Below are positions 5,138 to 6,057 of a stretch of DNA of 6,057 nucleotides, piece after piece. Both the position numbers and the translations under genes were made by a program. The notes under the pieces were generated by a model, which was not told the DNA's origin, searched no databases, and saw only the letters and a list, made by a program, of their open reading frames with translations. Source of the stretch: Negativicutes bacterium UBA1444. Its GTDB lineage: Bacteria; Bacillota; Negativicutes; UBA1444. Every line of letters starts with the position of its first letter. The stretch's first letter is position 1. Location of the stretch: positions 5,581 through 11,637 of the forward strand of contig DCTI01000247.1 in NCBI GenBank assembly GCA_002329525.1, in the 5' to 3' direction.

Positions 5138-6057
5138 CTAGCGCAAAATCTCTTTCTTCTCGTAGGTATATTTCTCCAGCAGCTCCGGAATGGGCTCGAA
5201 ACCGATCCCCGGCGTTTCCGGCACCCGAATCATCGCTTCCTTGTCGATGACCACCGCCGGCGTCGTCAGGTCGACCTTCCAGTAACGGTCCGATGCCGGC
5301 ACGTCGCCGGGGAACTTATAGTTTGGCAGGGATGATACGGCAATGTTGTGGGCGCGGGCGATGCCGGTGTCGAGCATGCCGCCGCACCAGACCGGAATTC
5401 CGTGTTCCTGGCACAGGTTGTGGATGTTGCGGGCCGCCGTCAGGCCGCCGACCCGGGCCACCTTGATATTGATCGTCCGGGCGCTGCCCAGTTCGATCGC
5501 GTGCCGGGCGTCGTCAACGGAATGGATGCTTTCGTCCAGGCAGATCCGGGTTTTCAGGACGGCCTGCAGTTTGGCGTGGTCGACGATATCATCGTTCGAC
5601 AGCGGCTGCTCGATCATGATCAGGTCCAGGTCGTCCATCGCCTTGAACAGGTCGATATCCTTCAACGTGTATGCGGAATTGGCGTCCGCCATCAGCATGA
5701 CGTCGCCGAACTCCCGGCGGATTGCCCGCAGATATTCGATATCCTTGCCCGGTTTGATCTTGGCCTTGACCCGGCGATAACCTTCCTCCCGGTGTTTGGC
5801 CACGACCCGCACCAGATCGTCGGGGCTGCCCTGAATGCCGATGCTGACCCCGGTTTCAATCTTGTCCTTCGTGCCGCCAAGCGCCTTGGCCACCGAAATG
5901 CCCTGCTCTTTCGCGTACAGGTCCCAGATCGCGCAGTCGAGCGCCGCTTTCGCCATGTTGTTCCGCCGGATATGGGCGAACAGGCTGTGGACTTCTTCCG
6001 GCCGGGCGATCCCTTCCTGTTTGAACAGCAGCGGGGTCAGGAAATCCTGCATGATGT
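5138..6057 (-). CDS. N-acylamino acid racemase / o-succinylbenzoate synthase family enzyme (paralogue 1, 5' truncated by window edge)
   Basis: Enolase-superfamily enzyme of the MenC type 2 / NSAR-OSBS family; likely racemises N-acyl (for example N-succinyl) amino acids in the cytoplasm through a metal-stabilised enolate. The reading frame is open to the window edge and ends at TAG (5138-5140). About 305 residues are visible. The missing part is roughly the first 60-70 residues of the N-terminal capping domain, so the Met at 6052 is internal. Numbering from that Met, the barrel shows the KAKIKPG acid/base motif (K96, K98), metal ligands D123 (ADAN), E148 (IEQPL) and D173 (CLDES), and the opposite catalytic lysine K197 in NIKVARVGG. 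The Arg three residues after that lysine matches the second-shell Arg (R266 in the Amycolatopsis enzyme) linked to racemase activity. The GGMLDTGIAR loop differs slightly from the usual GGMxETGxGR. It is first of a tandem pair. OSBS activity or dipeptide epimerisation remain alternatives; substrate is not readable from sequence. Confidence 0.88.
   Translation of the reverse strand, partial: IMQDFLTPLLFKQEGIARPEEVHSLFAHIRRNNMAKAALDCAIWDLYAKEQGISVAKALGGTKDKIETGVSIGIQGSPDDLVRVVAKHREEGYRRVKAKIKPGKDIEYLRAIRREFGDVMLMADANSAYTLKDIDLFKAMDDLDLIMIEQPLSNDDIVDHAKLQAVLKTRICLDESIHSVDDARHAIELGSARTINIKVARVGGLTAARNIHNLCQEHGIPVWCGGMLDTGIARAHNIAVSSLPNYKFPGDVPASDRYWKVDLTTPAVVIDKEAMIRVPETPGIGFEPIPELLEKYTYEKKEILR

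Noticed and set aside
3977..5335. 452-codon open frame on the plus strand
   Set aside because: It is antisense to the two racemase genes, whose minus-strand frames carry complete catalytic motif sets. The plus-strand product has no family features.
1..6057. CRISPR arrays, tRNA or rRNA genes, insertion sequences, phage genes
   Set aside because: No spaced direct repeats, cloverleaf-like segments, transposase motifs or terminal inverted repeats were seen on reading. The window is almost fully explained by six metabolic and membrane genes.
3935..6057. Menaquinone biosynthesis (menC) as the role of the enolase-superfamily genes
   Set aside because: The family includes MenC, but there are two copies, no other men genes are visible, and the neighbours are amino acid amide hydrolases. 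Both also keep the +3 Arg associated with racemase activity. The role is not excluded biochemically.

Overview
The window is a GC-rich bacterial segment in which every credible gene lies on the minus strand, so transcription runs from high to low coordinates. Strong Shine-Dalgarno sequences (AGGAGG types), a Firmicute-type N-acylamino acid racemase/MenC2 family and a DUF5058-type membrane protein suggest a Bacillota-like or Synergistota-like anaerobe that degrades amino acids. This taxonomic guess is inference; there is no rRNA or marker gene here.

Layout in transcript order: (1) 6057-5138, an enolase-superfamily N-acylamino acid racemase (NSAR/OSBS type), cut at its 5' end by the window edge; (2) 5047-3935, a second complete paralogue of the same family; (3) 3786-2611, an M20 metallopeptidase of the carboxypeptidase G2 type; (4) 2570-945, an N-acyl-D-amino-acid deacylase (D-aminoacylase); (5) 893-198, a multi-pass DUF5058-like membrane protein; (6) 129-1, the first 43 residues of another small membrane protein, cut by the left edge. 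The gaps are 90, 148, 40, 51 and 68 bases. No gene-free stretch reaches 300 bases. The 148-base gap (3787-3934) is the most structured: it holds a long hairpin and a perfect 14-bp palindrome and could be a control or processing point inside the operon.

Proposed joint function (inference): import and breakdown of N-acylated amino acids, or of related peptide-like amides, of mixed chirality. The two racemases would interconvert D and L N-acyl amino acids. The M20 enzyme would hydrolyse the L-form amide and the D-aminoacylase the D-form. The two membrane proteins would move substrate or product across the membrane. No menaquinone genes are visible, which favours the racemase over the o-succinylbenzoate synthase role for both enolase-superfamily members. 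The least described part is the DUF5058-like protein with its small partner, a candidate uncharacterised transporter assigned to this pathway by its neighbours.
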